Source of the DNA: Clostridium gasigenes
GTDB taxonomy: Bacteria > Bacillota > Clostridia > Clostridiales > Clostridiaceae
Assembly: GCF_900104115.1 (NCBI RefSeq)
Contig: NZ_FNJM01000012.1
Coordinates: 23,476-87,475, forward strand
Reading direction: 5' to 3'
Length of the DNA: 64,000 bases
The notes beneath the pieces were generated by a model. That model saw only the letters and a program-made list of their open reading frames with translations, was not told the DNA's origin and made no database searches. Positions within the stretch are counted from its first letter, which is position 1. Every line of letters begins with the position of its first letter. Made by a program: the position numbers and the translations under genes. Positions 15,601 through 23,891 of the stretch are shown piece by piece.

Positions 15601-15634
15601 TAGCAAAATAGCTATAAGCTATTTTGCTATTTTC
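15601..15634 (+). terminator. Terminator of the class V aminotransferase gene
   Basis: A 13-bp perfect stem TAGCAAAATAGCT (15601-15613) with its complement (15617-15629) around a 3-base loop, followed by TTTTCC. It lies between convergent genes and may act in both directions. Confidence 0.7.
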
Positions 15635-15651
15635 CTTTAGATTACTAAGTT

Positions 15652-16878
15652 TTACTTATTCTTAGGATTATTAAAAGATTTAAACTTAGGCAAGTAATTT
15701 TCAAGTATTAAAGATGGTTCGCCGTTAACTAAAGGAGTAAAGTAGTTTAGTGCTTCTTCAGTTAGATGATTACCAGCCGTGTTTACCCATTCCGTTGGAA
15801 AGTATTTAACATTATTAGCTATTTTATCTGCTGGGACTAGAAAATATGATACTTTATAAGGGGAATTAGAATCCCTTTTAATTCCTACCATATAGCCAGA
15901 CATACCATCTCTTGCAAATTCTAATGCTGAATACCCAGCATCATAAGCTTCTTGTAAATCTACATTGCTAGCGCAATGTATTGCACATCTTTGCAGTACA
16001 CCAAGCTCAAGTGATTTAACTCTTGTAGTTATACCAGAGTTAATTATTAAATGCTTAAGATAGTTACCAACTCCACCAAGCTGAGCATGTCCAAAAGTAT
16101 CATGTTGTTTTTCTACTTCAGTTACAAATGTACCTTCCGCATTTCGTATTCCTTCGGATACAACTATATAAACTTGGTTTTGTTCCTTAAACTTTTGGTT
16201 TACATCACTTAAAAATTTATCTGTATCAAAAGCTGTCTCAGGTAGATAAATAAAATCAGCTACAGGTTTTCCATTAATTTGAGCAAGGCAGGCTGAAGCT
16301 GCAAGCCATCCTGTATCACGGCCCATAGTCTCTAGTATGAATATACCATTATTTATATAAACTGATGAATCAAGATAAGTTTCTAAAATAGTTGTTGCAA
16401 TAAACTTTGCAGCACTTCCGAATCCAGGTGTATGATCTGTAAACATTAAATCATTATCTATAGTTTTAGGTATTCCCATAAACTTTATATCAAGTCCAGT
16501 TTCCACAGCATATTTTCCTAGCTTAGCAATAGTATCCATTGAATCATTACCGCCTACATAAAAAAATGCTTTAATATCATTAGCTTTTAAAATTTCTAAA
16601 AGTTTATCATATTCTTCTGCTCCATCTTCAAGGTTTTTCATTTTATATCTACAAGATCCAAGGCCAGAAGAAGGTGTATGTCTAAAAATTTGGATTTCTT
16701 CATCTGAAAGGGTTGTTAAGTTTATTAGGCTTCCATTTAAGATACCTTCAATTCCGTTTAAGCCGCCATAAACATTGTCAAATAAATCTAAATCTTTATT
16801 CGCCTTAAGTAAACCTACTACACTTGAATTAATTACAGATGTTGGTCCGCCTGATTGGGCAATGATACAATTAGCCAT
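15652..16878 (-). CDS. pfp: Pyrophosphate-dependent 6-phosphofructokinase
   Basis: Phosphorylates fructose 6-phosphate, the committed step of glycolysis. The 408-aa length and key residues point to the PPi-dependent group: the donor site reads GGNDSM (109-114) with Asp112 where ATP enzymes have Gly, and PKTIDND (137-143) with Lys138 where ATP enzymes have Gly. The start SGGPTSVIN also fits the long PPi-type class. PPi-PFK saves ATP and works reversibly, which suits a fermentative anaerobe. GGAGCG precedes the ATG. The phosphate donor has not been tested, and some enzymes with this pattern keep ATP activity. The gene is monocistronic. Confidence 0.9.
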   Translation of the reverse strand: MANCIIAQSGGPTSVINSSVVGLLKANKDLDLFDNVYGGLNGIEGILNGSLINLTTLSDEEIQIFRHTPSSGLGSCRYKMKNLEDGAEEYDKLLEILKANDIKAFFYVGGNDSMDTIAKLGKYAVETGLDIKFMGIPKTIDNDLMFTDHTPGFGSAAKFIATTILETYLDSSVYINNGIFILETMGRDTGWLAASACLAQINGKPVADFIYLPETAFDTDKFLSDVNQKFKEQNQVYIVVSEGIRNAEGTFVTEVEKQHDTFGHAQLGGVGNYLKHLIINSGITTRVKSLELGVLQRCAIHCASNVDLQEAYDAGYSALEFARDGMSGYMVGIKRDSNSPYKVSYFLVPADKIANNVKYFPTEWVNTAGNHLTEEALNYFTPLVNGEPSLILENYLPKFKSFNNPKNK

Positions 16879-17072
16879 TTGAATACGCTCCTTTTATTAT
16901 AAAATATGCAATGTGATATACTTTTTAACTTATTATGTACTCTAATTAATAATATACAACAAAATATGCATTAAATAAAGGGTTTATTAAAAAAAATAAT
17001 ATGATACATAAAATAAAAAAAATATAATAAAATATATAGTAGACTCTATAAAATAGGAGGATAAGTATATAA

Positions 17073-17630
17073 ATGGGGTTAAGAGAGGTTATTATAATAG
17101 GAGTAGCTATAGCTATGGATGCATTAGGGGTAACTATAAGTTTAGGTTTAAATTGTAAAGTAAGAAGAAATACTAAAATTAAATGCATACTATCTTTTGC
17201 AATATTTCAGTTTTTATTTATTTTAGTTGGAGGAATATGGGGAAATTTTTTTGATACATATATAGCAAGCATTCCCAATTTGATAGGTGGAATTATTATG
17301 GGGATTATTGGTATGGTTATGATACTGGGAGGAATAAAAAGTGATGGAGATGAAAAGTCTATACTAGAGAAGAAGTATATGCATATTCTTCTTGGTATAT
17401 CTGTAAGTATAGATGCCTTAGTAGTTGGATTTACAACATTTCATTATATAGGCGGTTATTCACTTATGTTTGTAGATTCTGTATTAGCAGGATTAATTAC
17501 ATTATTAATTTGTACTATTGGTTTCTATTTATGTAGGTATGTAAAAAAAATAGATTTTATATGTAGGTATGCAGATTTTTTTGGTGGAATAATACTTGTT
17601 TTATTTGGACTTAAGATGATATTTTTATAG
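17073..17630 (+). CDS. mntP: MntP family manganese efflux protein
   Basis: A 185-aa membrane protein with six predicted spans in two inverted halves. The halves carry the conserved acidic motifs AIAMDALGVTISLGL (near residue 14) and GISVSIDALVVGFT (near 113), expected to bind Mn2+ during export. Gly-rich helices (IGGIIMGIIGMVMILGG) are typical of MntP. AGGAGG lies 12 bases before the ATG. The related YtaF sporulation proteins share the fold, so the metal is inferred. A hairpin terminator and a palindromic element follow; the metal regulator gene at 17762 is next. Confidence 0.82.
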   Translation: MGLREVIIIGVAIAMDALGVTISLGLNCKVRRNTKIKCILSFAIFQFLFILVGGIWGNFFDTYIASIPNLIGGIIMGIIGMVMILGGIKSDGDEKSILEKKYMHILLGISVSIDALVVGFTTFHYIGGYSLMFVDSVLAGLITLLICTIGFYLCRYVKKIDFICRYADFFGGIILVLFGLKMIFL

Positions 17631-17644
17631 TATTATAATTGAAG

Positions 17645-17677
17645 TCCTAATATGATATAATATATATTAGGGATTTT
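17645..17677 (+). terminator. Terminator of mntP
   Basis: TCCTAATAT and ATATTAGGGA form a stem of about 9 bp followed by TTTT. Its right arm overlaps the left end of the palindromic element at 17667. Confidence 0.55.
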
Positions 17678-17745
17678 AAAAAATAACAAGTCAAGGCACA
17701 AAATATACTAGCATAGTAGCTTGTTATTTTTTGAATAAGCCTTAA
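17667..17745. repeat. Dispersed palindromic element, well-preserved short copy (copy 5)
   Basis: Ends TTAGGGA and GCCTTAA. Perfect core arms AAAAAATAACAAG (17678-17690) and CTTGTTATTTTTT (17720-17732). The interior GGCACAAAATATACTAGCATA nearly equals that of the copy at 33743 and partly that of 43640. Confidence 0.7.
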
Positions 17746-17761
17746 ATGAGTAGGTGAAAGT

Positions 17762-18169
17762 ATGGAGTGGAATAATTATCTTAAAAAAAATGAAATAAAA
17801 ATAACAAAAGCTAGAATAGCTTTATTGAATATTTTAGAAAATATAACTAAAGGTATTTCGGCAGAAAATCTTTATGAAGAATGTAAAAATCAGGGTATAA
17901 ATGTGAATTTAAGTACAATATATAGGGGTCTTGAACTATTTGAAGAAAAAAATATTATTAATAAAGTAAGCCTTGGAGAAGGCCATTTTATTTATTCCTT
18001 AAAAAAAAATAAACATAATCATACAGTAGAATGTGATATTTGCCATAAGGAAATAGCATTTCCTTGTCCAATGCAACATATAGAAGAATTATTAAAGGCT
18101 CAAGTTGGATTTACATTAAAAGAACACAAACTAGAAATGAAAGGTGTTTGCGAGGATTGTAAAGAATAA
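17762..18169 (+). CDS. zur: Fur family regulator, probably Zur
   Basis: A 135-aa winged-helix metal-dependent repressor. The DNA-binding helix region (NVNLSTIYRGLELFEEKNII) spans about residues 45-65. The HNHTVECDICHK segment and C-terminal CEDC give the two CxxC pairs that hold structural zinc, and His residues near 85-90 form the sensing site. Family members sense Fe, Zn, Mn or peroxide. Zinc is preferred because the gene is convergent with a zinc-type ABC transporter whose promoter holds an operator-like palindrome. The ATG follows GTAGGTGAAAGT. Fur or PerR cannot be excluded from sequence alone. Confidence 0.85.
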   Translation: MEWNNYLKKNEIKITKARIALLNILENITKGISAENLYEECKNQGINVNLSTIYRGLELFEEKNIINKVSLGEGHFIYSLKKNKHNHTVECDICHKEIAFPCPMQHIEELLKAQVGFTLKEHKLEMKGVCEDCKE

Positions 18170-18180
18170 GTAAGCCTCAA

Positions 18181-18239
18181 AAAAAGCTAGGTAGGAATGA
18201 ATTTTAGTTTTTCTAAAATTTATTCTTACCTAGCTTTTT
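18181..18239. terminator. Long bidirectional terminator between zur and znuB
   Basis: A 27-bp stem with few mismatches: arm 1 at 18181-18207 begins AAAAAGCTAGGTA, arm 2 at 18213-18239 ends TACCTAGCTTTTT. A runs on one side and T on the other serve both convergent genes. Confidence 0.85.
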
Positions 18240-18254
18240 GTATTTGAATCTACA

Positions 18255-19046
18255 TTAGCCTCTAAAACGTTCATATATGATAACCATAATAAGTGTAAAT
18301 ACAGAAGTTAGGGCAATAGTACCACCTGGTGCACTATTTATGTAATATGAGAAAACAAGACCTAACATAATATCTATAAAACCAAATATTATTGAAAATA
18401 TAAGAGTAGTTTTAAAGCTTTTCTTTAGTTGCATTGCAGTAGCAACTGGAACTACCATAATTGAGGATATAACTAAGATTCCCATTATTCGTATTGACAT
18501 AGATATTGTTGCACCAACTAATAATGTAAATATGTAGTTAATAGCTTTAACTTTAATTCCAGAAGTTTTTGCACCTTCTTCATCAAAAGTTATATATACA
18601 AGTTTATTATAAAGAAGCATAAGTATAGCTATACAAGTAATACCTACAATTGATATTAACACAATATCGGATCTAGTTACTGTTAATATACTGCCAAATA
18701 AATATGAATTAACATTAGCAGAGGCTTTGCCACTACTAATTAATATAATAGCAATACCAAGGCTAAAAGTAAGGACTAGTGACATTACAAGCTCAGCATA
18801 TTTTTTATAGTAATCTCTTAAAAACTCTATAATTAAAGCACATAATGAAGTGAATAGGAAAGCTGTTATTAAAGGATTAAGACCAATAACTAAGCCTATT
18901 GCAACTCCAGCAAATGAAGAGTGAGAAAGAGTATCCCCTATCATTGAGTATCTTCTAAGGACTAAGAAAAGTCCTATAAAGGGACATAGTATTGAAATAA
19001 TAAAACTTGCCATAAAGGCATTTTGCATAAATTCTAATTGTAACAT
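18255..19046 (-). CDS. znuB: Zinc/manganese ABC transporter permease
   Basis: A 263-aa ABC-3 family permease with about eight hydrophobic spans. Family stretches are visible: CPFIGLFLVLRRYSMIGDTLSHSSFAGVAIG near the N-terminus (the coupling region) and the GALLVSSL-like ILVISSIMVVPVATAM near residue 190. It forms a membrane channel dimer driven by the ATPase encoded 42 bases upstream. No gene for the extracellular metal-binding lipoprotein (ZnuA/AdcA) is in the window, so that component must be encoded elsewhere. Zinc is favoured by the neighbouring Zur-like gene, but the family also transports Mn2+ and Fe2+. Confidence 0.87.
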   Translation of the reverse strand: MLQLEFMQNAFMASFIISILCPFIGLFLVLRRYSMIGDTLSHSSFAGVAIGLVIGLNPLITAFLFTSLCALIIEFLRDYYKKYAELVMSLVLTFSLGIAIILISSGKASANVNSYLFGSILTVTRSDIVLISIVGITCIAILMLLYNKLVYITFDEEGAKTSGIKVKAINYIFTLLVGATISMSIRIMGILVISSIMVVPVATAMQLKKSFKTTLIFSIIFGFIDIMLGLVFSYYINSAPGGTIALTSVFTLIMVIIYERFRG

Positions 19047-19088
19047 TGAAACCTACCTTTCTGTATAAATTAAAGCTTTAAAGAAAAA

Positions 19089-19763
19089 TTAAATAGCACT
19101 GTTTATCTCAAAATTTCTATCTCTTAAGATTTTATATTCGCTAGATGTATAAAGTTTAACATTTCCATTATGTACTTTAAGTATATGTGTTGAATATTTA
19201 AGGGCTATGTGAATATTATGTTCAATAGATATAATAGTTTTTTTATCCACTTTATTAATTTGAGATATAATGCTATAAATTTCTTTTTGATTAGCTTCAT
19301 CTACACCCGTAGAAGGCTCGTCAAGTATGATAATATCAGGATTCCCCATTAATGCACGTGCAATTAAAACTCTTTGTTGCTGACCACCAGAAAGGTTACC
19401 TAATAATTTATTTTTATATTCATATAAATTTACACTTTTCAAAGCAGCAGGAATATCTATTTTTTTATTTTTGCCTAAAGTTTTTTTATGACAATCAAGC
19501 ACTTCAGTTACAGTGATTGGGAATTGGGCGTTAAAAGAATCTAACTTTTGAGGAACGTATCCTATTGAGTTAGCCGTAATGTTAATAGAGCCAGAAGTAG
19601 GATTTAAAAGTCCAAGGATAAGTTTAATTAGTGTTGTTTTACAACTACCATTTTCGCCAACAACAGAAACATAAACACCAGAAGGTATATTTAAATTAAT
19701 GTTATTTAGTATATATGGTGCTTTGTTTGTGTATGAAAAACACAAATTATTTATGGTAATCAA
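19089..19763 (-). CDS. znuC: Zinc-type ABC transporter ATPase
   Basis: A 224-aa ATP-binding subunit, first gene of the operon with the permease. The signature LSGGQQQR (about 122-129) and Walker B IIILDEPSTGVD are standard. The Walker A loop reads GENGSCKTT, so the normally invariant Gly before the catalytic Lys is Cys. Small-residue replacements at this point are known in some zinc-type ABC ATPases, so activity is still expected. The N-terminus ITINNLCFSYTNK starts right after the ATG, with AGGAGATG upstream. A promoter with an overlapping palindrome lies at 19792-19821, consistent with zinc-responsive repression. Confidence 0.88.
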   Translation of the reverse strand: MITINNLCFSYTNKAPYILNNINLNIPSGVYVSVVGENGSCKTTLIKLILGLLNPTSGSINITANSIGYVPQKLDSFNAQFPITVTEVLDCHKKTLGKNKKIDIPAALKSVNLYEYKNKLLGNLSGGQQQRVLIARALMGNPDIIILDEPSTGVDEANQKEIYSIISQINKVDKKTIISIEHNIHIALKYSTHILKVHNGNVKLYTSSEYKILRDRNFEINSAI

Positions 19764-19791
19764 AAAATCATCTCCTAAGTTTTCTAACTCT

Positions 19792-19821
19792 ATTATACAA
19801 GGAAATGCGAATAATTTGCAA
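19792..19821 (-). promoter_or_regulatory. znu promoter with overlapping Zur-like operator
   Basis: On the minus strand: TTGCAA (19821-19816), an 18-base spacer, then a perfect TATAAT (19797-19792). The palindrome TGCGAATAATTTGCA (19806-19820) covers the -35 box, where a repressor would block RNA polymerase. Assignment to Zur rests on the neighbouring regulator and transporter. Confidence 0.55.
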
Positions 19822-19824
19822 TAA

Positions 19825-20214
19825 CTAATTTTCTGAAGAAATTAAGGAAGCTTTATTAAGTTTCCAAACTCCGAAAGAGGTCTTTTTGAAAGATGCTTTT
19901 ACATTAGTGTTACTATGAGGATTTTCTTTGCCAGGGCCAGATACGTCTACAATTGCACTGTCATCATCTTGAAACACTAAATTTACGTCCTTGACCTCTA
20001 GTAAGCGTTGCTTTTTTTCAGATTTATTTGTTAAAGTATAATTTATTGAATAAGATAAGTTTTTACACTTAGAATTAATATATAATTTATAAAATAATGT
20101 GGTAAATATAATAGCGCAGCTTAAAAAAATTATAGTACCTAAAAAAAACATTTTTCTTCTTTTCTTAAGTCTTACCTTTCTTTTAATCATTACATTTTTC
20201 TTCTTACTTCTCAT
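19825..20214 (-). CDS. Single-span membrane protein of unknown function
   Basis: A 129-aa protein I do not recognise. Residues 1-21 are extremely basic (RSKKKN, KRKVRLKKRRK). One membrane span follows (about 22-42), and the remaining 85 residues should lie outside: two beta-rich stretches (SYSINYTLTNKSEKKQRLLEV, VNLVFQDDDSAIVDV) and a C-terminal FKKTSFGVWKLNKASL. The C-terminal part resembles small NTF2-like or lipoprotein-type domains only vaguely. It is upstream of the znu operon, which has its own promoter. AGGAGGG is before the ATG. Confidence 0.7.
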   Translation of the reverse strand: MRSKKKNVMIKRKVRLKKRRKMFFLGTIIFLSCAIIFTTLFYKLYINSKCKNLSYSINYTLTNKSEKKQRLLEVKDVNLVFQDDDSAIVDVSGPGKENPHSNTNVKASFKKTSFGVWKLNKASLISSEN

Positions 20215-20235
20215 AAATACCCTCCTTAAGGTAAA

Positions 20236-20300
20236 TTAAGTCATCTTAAAAATAACTATTAAATATAAATTCTGCGGTGACTTGTTATTTTGTAGATGCA
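20236..20300. repeat. Dispersed palindromic element (copy 6)
   Basis: Left arm TCATCTTAAAAATAAC and right arm GACTTGTTATTTTGTAGATG give inverted ends CATC/GATG and a core AAAATAAC/GTTATTTT. It lies between divergent genes. Confidence 0.5.
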
Positions 20301-20444
20301 TAAATTAAATAATTAGAACCTTTTATAACAATATTACCATAAATTTACAATAAGTAAATACATATATTGATTTATGTTATGGGTACAACATATAATAGAG
20401 GTGTAGATAAAATAAGAAAAATAAACCACGGAAGGAAGATTAAT

Positions 20445-20843
20445 ATGGATTTTTCAAGTTTAGTATTAATGGAAAAAGATAAAGAGACAGGATTTATAAC
20501 AAAGGAGCTAGGAAGTTTTAAAGTATCAGATGGAGCGTTATATGTAAAAAAATTATTTGTTTTAGATAATACAATTAATTTATACTTTGATACAAATAAA
20601 GATATAGAAGAATGGGAATACTCAGCTATATACGATGTTTTTAACTATAGTATTTTTGAAGAAAATAAATTTGCTATAGAAGATTCTTTAGATGAATTTA
20701 ACCCAACATTCTTAGTAAAGTTTGAATATAATGAAGACTATGATGTTGTAAAAGGTAGAATAGACAAATGTGTAGCTTTAATAGAAGAATCAATGGAAAA
20801 TGCATTTAAAGATATCCAAGGAAAGGAAGCAGAATATATTTAA
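20445..20843 (+). CDS. Conserved clostridial hypothetical protein (132 aa)
   Basis: A 132-aa acidic cytoplasmic protein. It resembles a small clostridial family of unknown function (DUF6762-like from memory, not verified). The start at 20445 (MDFSSLVLMEKD) is chosen because GGAAGGA lies seven bases upstream; an in-frame ATG at 20367 would add 26 residues without a ribosome binding site. The protein alternates short strands and helices, with a conserved-looking EWEYSAIYDVFNY and a C-terminal helix (CVALIEESMENAF). It sits alone before pepF, separated by a terminator. Confidence 0.7.
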   Translation: MDFSSLVLMEKDKETGFITKELGSFKVSDGALYVKKLFVLDNTINLYFDTNKDIEEWEYSAIYDVFNYSIFEENKFAIEDSLDEFNPTFLVKFEYNEDYDVVKGRIDKCVALIEESMENAFKDIQGKEAEYI

Positions 20844-20853
20844 TGGAGTTTCA

Positions 20854-20887
20854 AAAAAACAACTAACATATTTATTAGTTGTTTTTT
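20854..20887 (+). terminator. Terminator after the 132-aa gene
   Basis: A 13-bp stem AAAAAACAACTAA (20854-20866) with TTAGTTGTTTTTT (20875-20887). The flanks GGAGTTTC and CCTTA also resemble the ends of the dispersed element, so this may be a reduced copy. Confidence 0.8.
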
Positions 20888-20931
20888 CCCAAATTCCTTA
20901 TTTAATATGAAGAAGGGAGAAATTAAAAAAT

Positions 20932-22731
20932 ATGAGTGAAAGTAAAGTTCTTAAAATGAGAGATGAAATAGAAGAGAAGTGCAAATGGAAAGTTAATAAG
21001 GTATTTTCATCTGATGAGGAATGGGAAAAAGCCTTTAAAGAATTGAAAGAAGAAGCACCTAATTTAAAAAGCTTTGAAGGAAAATTAGAAAATGCAGAAA
21101 ATCTTATTAAATACTTAGATATTTATGAAAAAACATCTAGAAAAGCAGAAATTATTTATGTTTATGCACATTTAAGATGCGATGAAGATACTAAAAATTC
21201 AAAGTATCAAGGGATGATGAGTAAAATAGATAGTTATATGGCTGAGTTTGCAACATATACAGCATATTTTGTTCCAGAAATTCTTGAGATGCCAGAAAAT
21301 TTTATTAAAGAATCAATTAAAAAAAATCCAAAACTTAAAATTTATGAATTCCTATTTAATGATATTTTAAAAGAAAAGCCACATATTTTAAGTAAATCAC
21401 AAGAAGAATTATTAGCAGGAGTTTCTGATTGTTTAGATTCACCTTCATCAATTCATAGTATTTTTACAAATGCAGATATGAAATTTGGAGATGTAACAGA
21501 TGAAGATGGCAAAAAGGTAGAATTAACAGAAGGAAATTATTCATCATTTATTAAAAGTAAAAATAGAGCTGTAAGAGAAGAAGCTTTTAAAACTTTATTT
21601 AAAGAGTATAAGGGTTTCGAAAATACACTAGCTACAATTCTTTCAAGTTCAATTAAGAATTTTAATTTTGGTGCAAAAATTAGAAAGTATGAAGGGGCAC
21701 TAGATTCATCTTTAAAACCTAATAATATCCCACTAGAGGTATATCGTAATGCTATTAAAACAATTAATGATAATCTTTCATCTATGCATAGATATGTAGC
21801 ATTAAAGAAGAGACTTTTAGGCTTAGAAGAAATGCATATGTATGATTTATATGTTCCTGTTATTGAGGTTCCAAAAAATCATATAGAATTTGATGATGCA
21901 GTTAAAATGATAGTTGAAGGGTTAAATCCTCTTGGAGAAGAATATTTAAATATATTTAAAGATGGAGTTAAAGATGGCTGGATAGATATATACCAAAATA
22001 AAGGTAAAAGAGGCGGAGCTTATTCTTGGGGTGGATATGATACTATGCCATATGTGCTACTTAACTATAATTATGAGTTAAATGATGTATCCACATTAGC
22101 TCATGAGATGGGTCATTCAATCCACTCATATTATTCAAGAAAAGAACAACCTTATATTTATGCAGGATACACTCTTTTTTGTGCAGAAGTTGCGTCAACA
22201 ACTAATGAAGCTTTATTAATTCATTATTTAATTAATAAAGAAACAGATAAGCAAAAGAGATTATATTTAATAAATCAAGAGCTTGAACAAATAAGAACAA
22301 CAGTATTTAGACAATTAATGTTTGCAGAGTTCGAACTTTATACTCATGAAAGTTTAGAAAATGGAATTCCATTAACTGCAGAAGATTATAACAAAGCATG
22401 GATAGAATTAAATCAAAAATACTTTGGACCAGATATGATAGTAGATCCTGAAATAGATGTAGAATGGTCAAGGATTCCACACTTTTATTCTGATTTTTAT
22501 GTTTATCAATATGCAACTGGATATGCGGCAGCTTCAGCTTTTGCTAAGTCAATCTTAGATAAAAAAGAAAATGCAGTAGAAAAATATGTTGCTTTCTTAA
22601 AGAGTGGAGGAAGTAATTACCCTATAGAAATTCTTAAAAAAGCTGGAGTTGATATGACAACATCAAAACCAGTAGAAGCAACAATTGAAAGATTTAATGA
22701 ACTTCTAGATATGATAGAAAAAGAAATTTAG
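20932..22731 (+). CDS. pepF: Oligoendopeptidase F
   Basis: A 599-aa M3 family zinc metallopeptidase that cuts short cytoplasmic peptides (roughly 7-17 residues) into smaller pieces. The zinc motif HEMGH is at 391-395 within LAHEMGHSIHSYYS, followed by the third ligand region (CAEVASTTNEALL). The N-terminal 180 residues are the helical oligopeptidase F domain. C-terminal FYVYQYATGYAAASAFA is typical of PepF. No signal peptide. AAGGGAG precedes the ATG. It is transcribed alone, with a palindromic element downstream. Confidence 0.95.
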   Translation: MSESKVLKMRDEIEEKCKWKVNKVFSSDEEWEKAFKELKEEAPNLKSFEGKLENAENLIKYLDIYEKTSRKAEIIYVYAHLRCDEDTKNSKYQGMMSKIDSYMAEFATYTAYFVPEILEMPENFIKESIKKNPKLKIYEFLFNDILKEKPHILSKSQEELLAGVSDCLDSPSSIHSIFTNADMKFGDVTDEDGKKVELTEGNYSSFIKSKNRAVREEAFKTLFKEYKGFENTLATILSSSIKNFNFGAKIRKYEGALDSSLKPNNIPLEVYRNAIKTINDNLSSMHRYVALKKRLLGLEEMHMYDLYVPVIEVPKNHIEFDDAVKMIVEGLNPLGEEYLNIFKDGVKDGWIDIYQNKGKRGGAYSWGGYDTMPYVLLNYNYELNDVSTLAHEMGHSIHSYYSRKEQPYIYAGYTLFCAEVASTTNEALLIHYLINKETDKQKRLYLINQELEQIRTTVFRQLMFAEFELYTHESLENGIPLTAEDYNKAWIELNQKYFGPDMIVDPEIDVEWSRIPHFYSDFYVYQYATGYAAASAFAKSILDKKENAVEKYVAFLKSGGSNYPIEILKKAGVDMTTSKPVEATIERFNELLDMIEKEI

Positions 22732-22763
22732 GTGTTTTAAAGTAAGTATATAAGTATTTTAAT

Positions 22764-22819
22764 AGGGCATTTTTAAAAAATAACAAGTCAATTGAGTATA
22801 TATTTTTTGAAGGTGCCCA
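22764..22819. repeat. Dispersed palindromic element, short copy (copy 7)
   Basis: Ends GGGCA (22765-22769) and TGCCC (22814-22818). Left arm AAAAAATAACAAGTCAA is perfect; the right arm keeps only ATTTTTTGAA. A deleted derivative between pepF and the rhomboid gene. Confidence 0.6.
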
Positions 22820-22838
22820 ACCTTGGGAGATGGCGTTT

Positions 22839-23819
22839 GTGGAAAAGTTTGAAAAGCTGTTTTTTAATATGTTATCTAAAGAAGCAGGTTTCTTTATGAA
22901 AGATTATCACAGTAAATATAGTGATAAAGATAAATGGATTGGAGTGTTAGACCTTGGAGAATCTATTTATACAGTTATAGTTACAACTGATGTAGAAGAA
23001 TCTGTTAACTATAATGAGGCTAAAGAATTTTTAGGTAGGGCTTTTAATAAGCCTTACTCTTTAAATAGTGTAATTGTTACAAATGGTGATTATATATTAA
23101 TAGATAAGGAAAGCTATAAGAATAAACTTATATTTTCGTTAGGAGATCAAAAAATATCTTATTGTCATGAAAGTTGTAAGCCTTTAGGACAAATAATTGA
23201 TAAGATGGTTAAGGTAGACATAACTCCAAAAGAAAAAATAAACAAATACAAAGCTACATATATATTAATTTCTTTAAATATATTGATATATTTAGTTTCA
23301 GTAATTAAGGCTAGAAATTTATTCGAAATAGATATATATACACTTGCAAATATGGGAGCTAAGGTCAATGTGCTAATTAATGATGGACAGGTATGGAGAC
23401 TTATAACAGCTGCATTTTTACATGGTGGATTAGTACATATTGGGTTTAATATGATGGCCCTTAATGTTATAGGCCCTCAAGTGGAGAAAATATATGGATG
23501 GAAGAAATATTTAATTATTTATTTTTTATCAGCATTAGGGGGAAGTTTACTAAGTTATATGCTTAGTCCACAGAGTATTTCAGTTGGTGCATCTGGAGCA
23601 GTATTTGGACTACTTGGTTCTATGCTAGTGTTTGGAGTTATAAATAAGAAGAGTATAGGAAAGTCTTTTATGATGAATATTATAGAAGTAATAGTTTTAA
23701 ATATAATAATAGGACTATCAGTACCTAATATTGATAACTTTGGACATTTTGGAGGCTTAATTCTAGGTGGGTTAACAGCTTTAATATTTTATTGGTTAGG
23801 AAAAAAAGAGGCGCATTAG
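22839..23819 (+). CDS. Rhomboid family intramembrane serine protease
   Basis: Rhomboids cut membrane proteins inside the bilayer. The N-terminal 125 residues are a soluble cytoplasmic domain of unknown role, followed by about six or seven spans. The catalytic pieces are present: HGGLVHIGFN on helix 2, SVGASGAVFG with the nucleophile Ser (codon at 23592), and GHFGGLILGG with the catalytic His (codon at 23745). An ATG at 22830 directly abuts GGGAG, leaving no spacer, so GTG at 22839 (9-base spacer) is the better start; the difference is three residues. No candidate substrate is adjacent. A hairpin overlaps the stop. Confidence 0.9.
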   Translation: MEKFEKLFFNMLSKEAGFFMKDYHSKYSDKDKWIGVLDLGESIYTVIVTTDVEESVNYNEAKEFLGRAFNKPYSLNSVIVTNGDYILIDKESYKNKLIFSLGDQKISYCHESCKPLGQIIDKMVKVDITPKEKINKYKATYILISLNILIYLVSVIKARNLFEIDIYTLANMGAKVNVLINDGQVWRLITAAFLHGGLVHIGFNMMALNVIGPQVEKIYGWKKYLIIYFLSALGGSLLSYMLSPQSISVGASGAVFGLLGSMLVFGVINKKSIGKSFMMNIIEVIVLNIIIGLSVPNIDNFGHFGGLILGGLTALIFYWLGKKEAH

Positions 23820-23831
23820 CGCTTCTTTTAA
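23804..23831 (+). terminator. Terminator overlapping the rhomboid stop codon
   Basis: AAAAGAGGCGC (23804-23814) pairs with GCGCTTCTTTT (23819-23829, one G-T pair) around a 4-base loop. Confidence 0.75.
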
Positions 23832-23891
23832 TTTTTAAAATTAAGTTTATAAAAGATGTTTTTTTGAAGATGTCTTAATAGATTTAGCATA

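Noticed and set aside
22830..22838. ATG at 22830 as start of the rhomboid gene
   Set aside because: The Shine-Dalgarno would touch the start codon with no spacer; GTG at 22839 has a normal distance. The ATG cannot be fully excluded.
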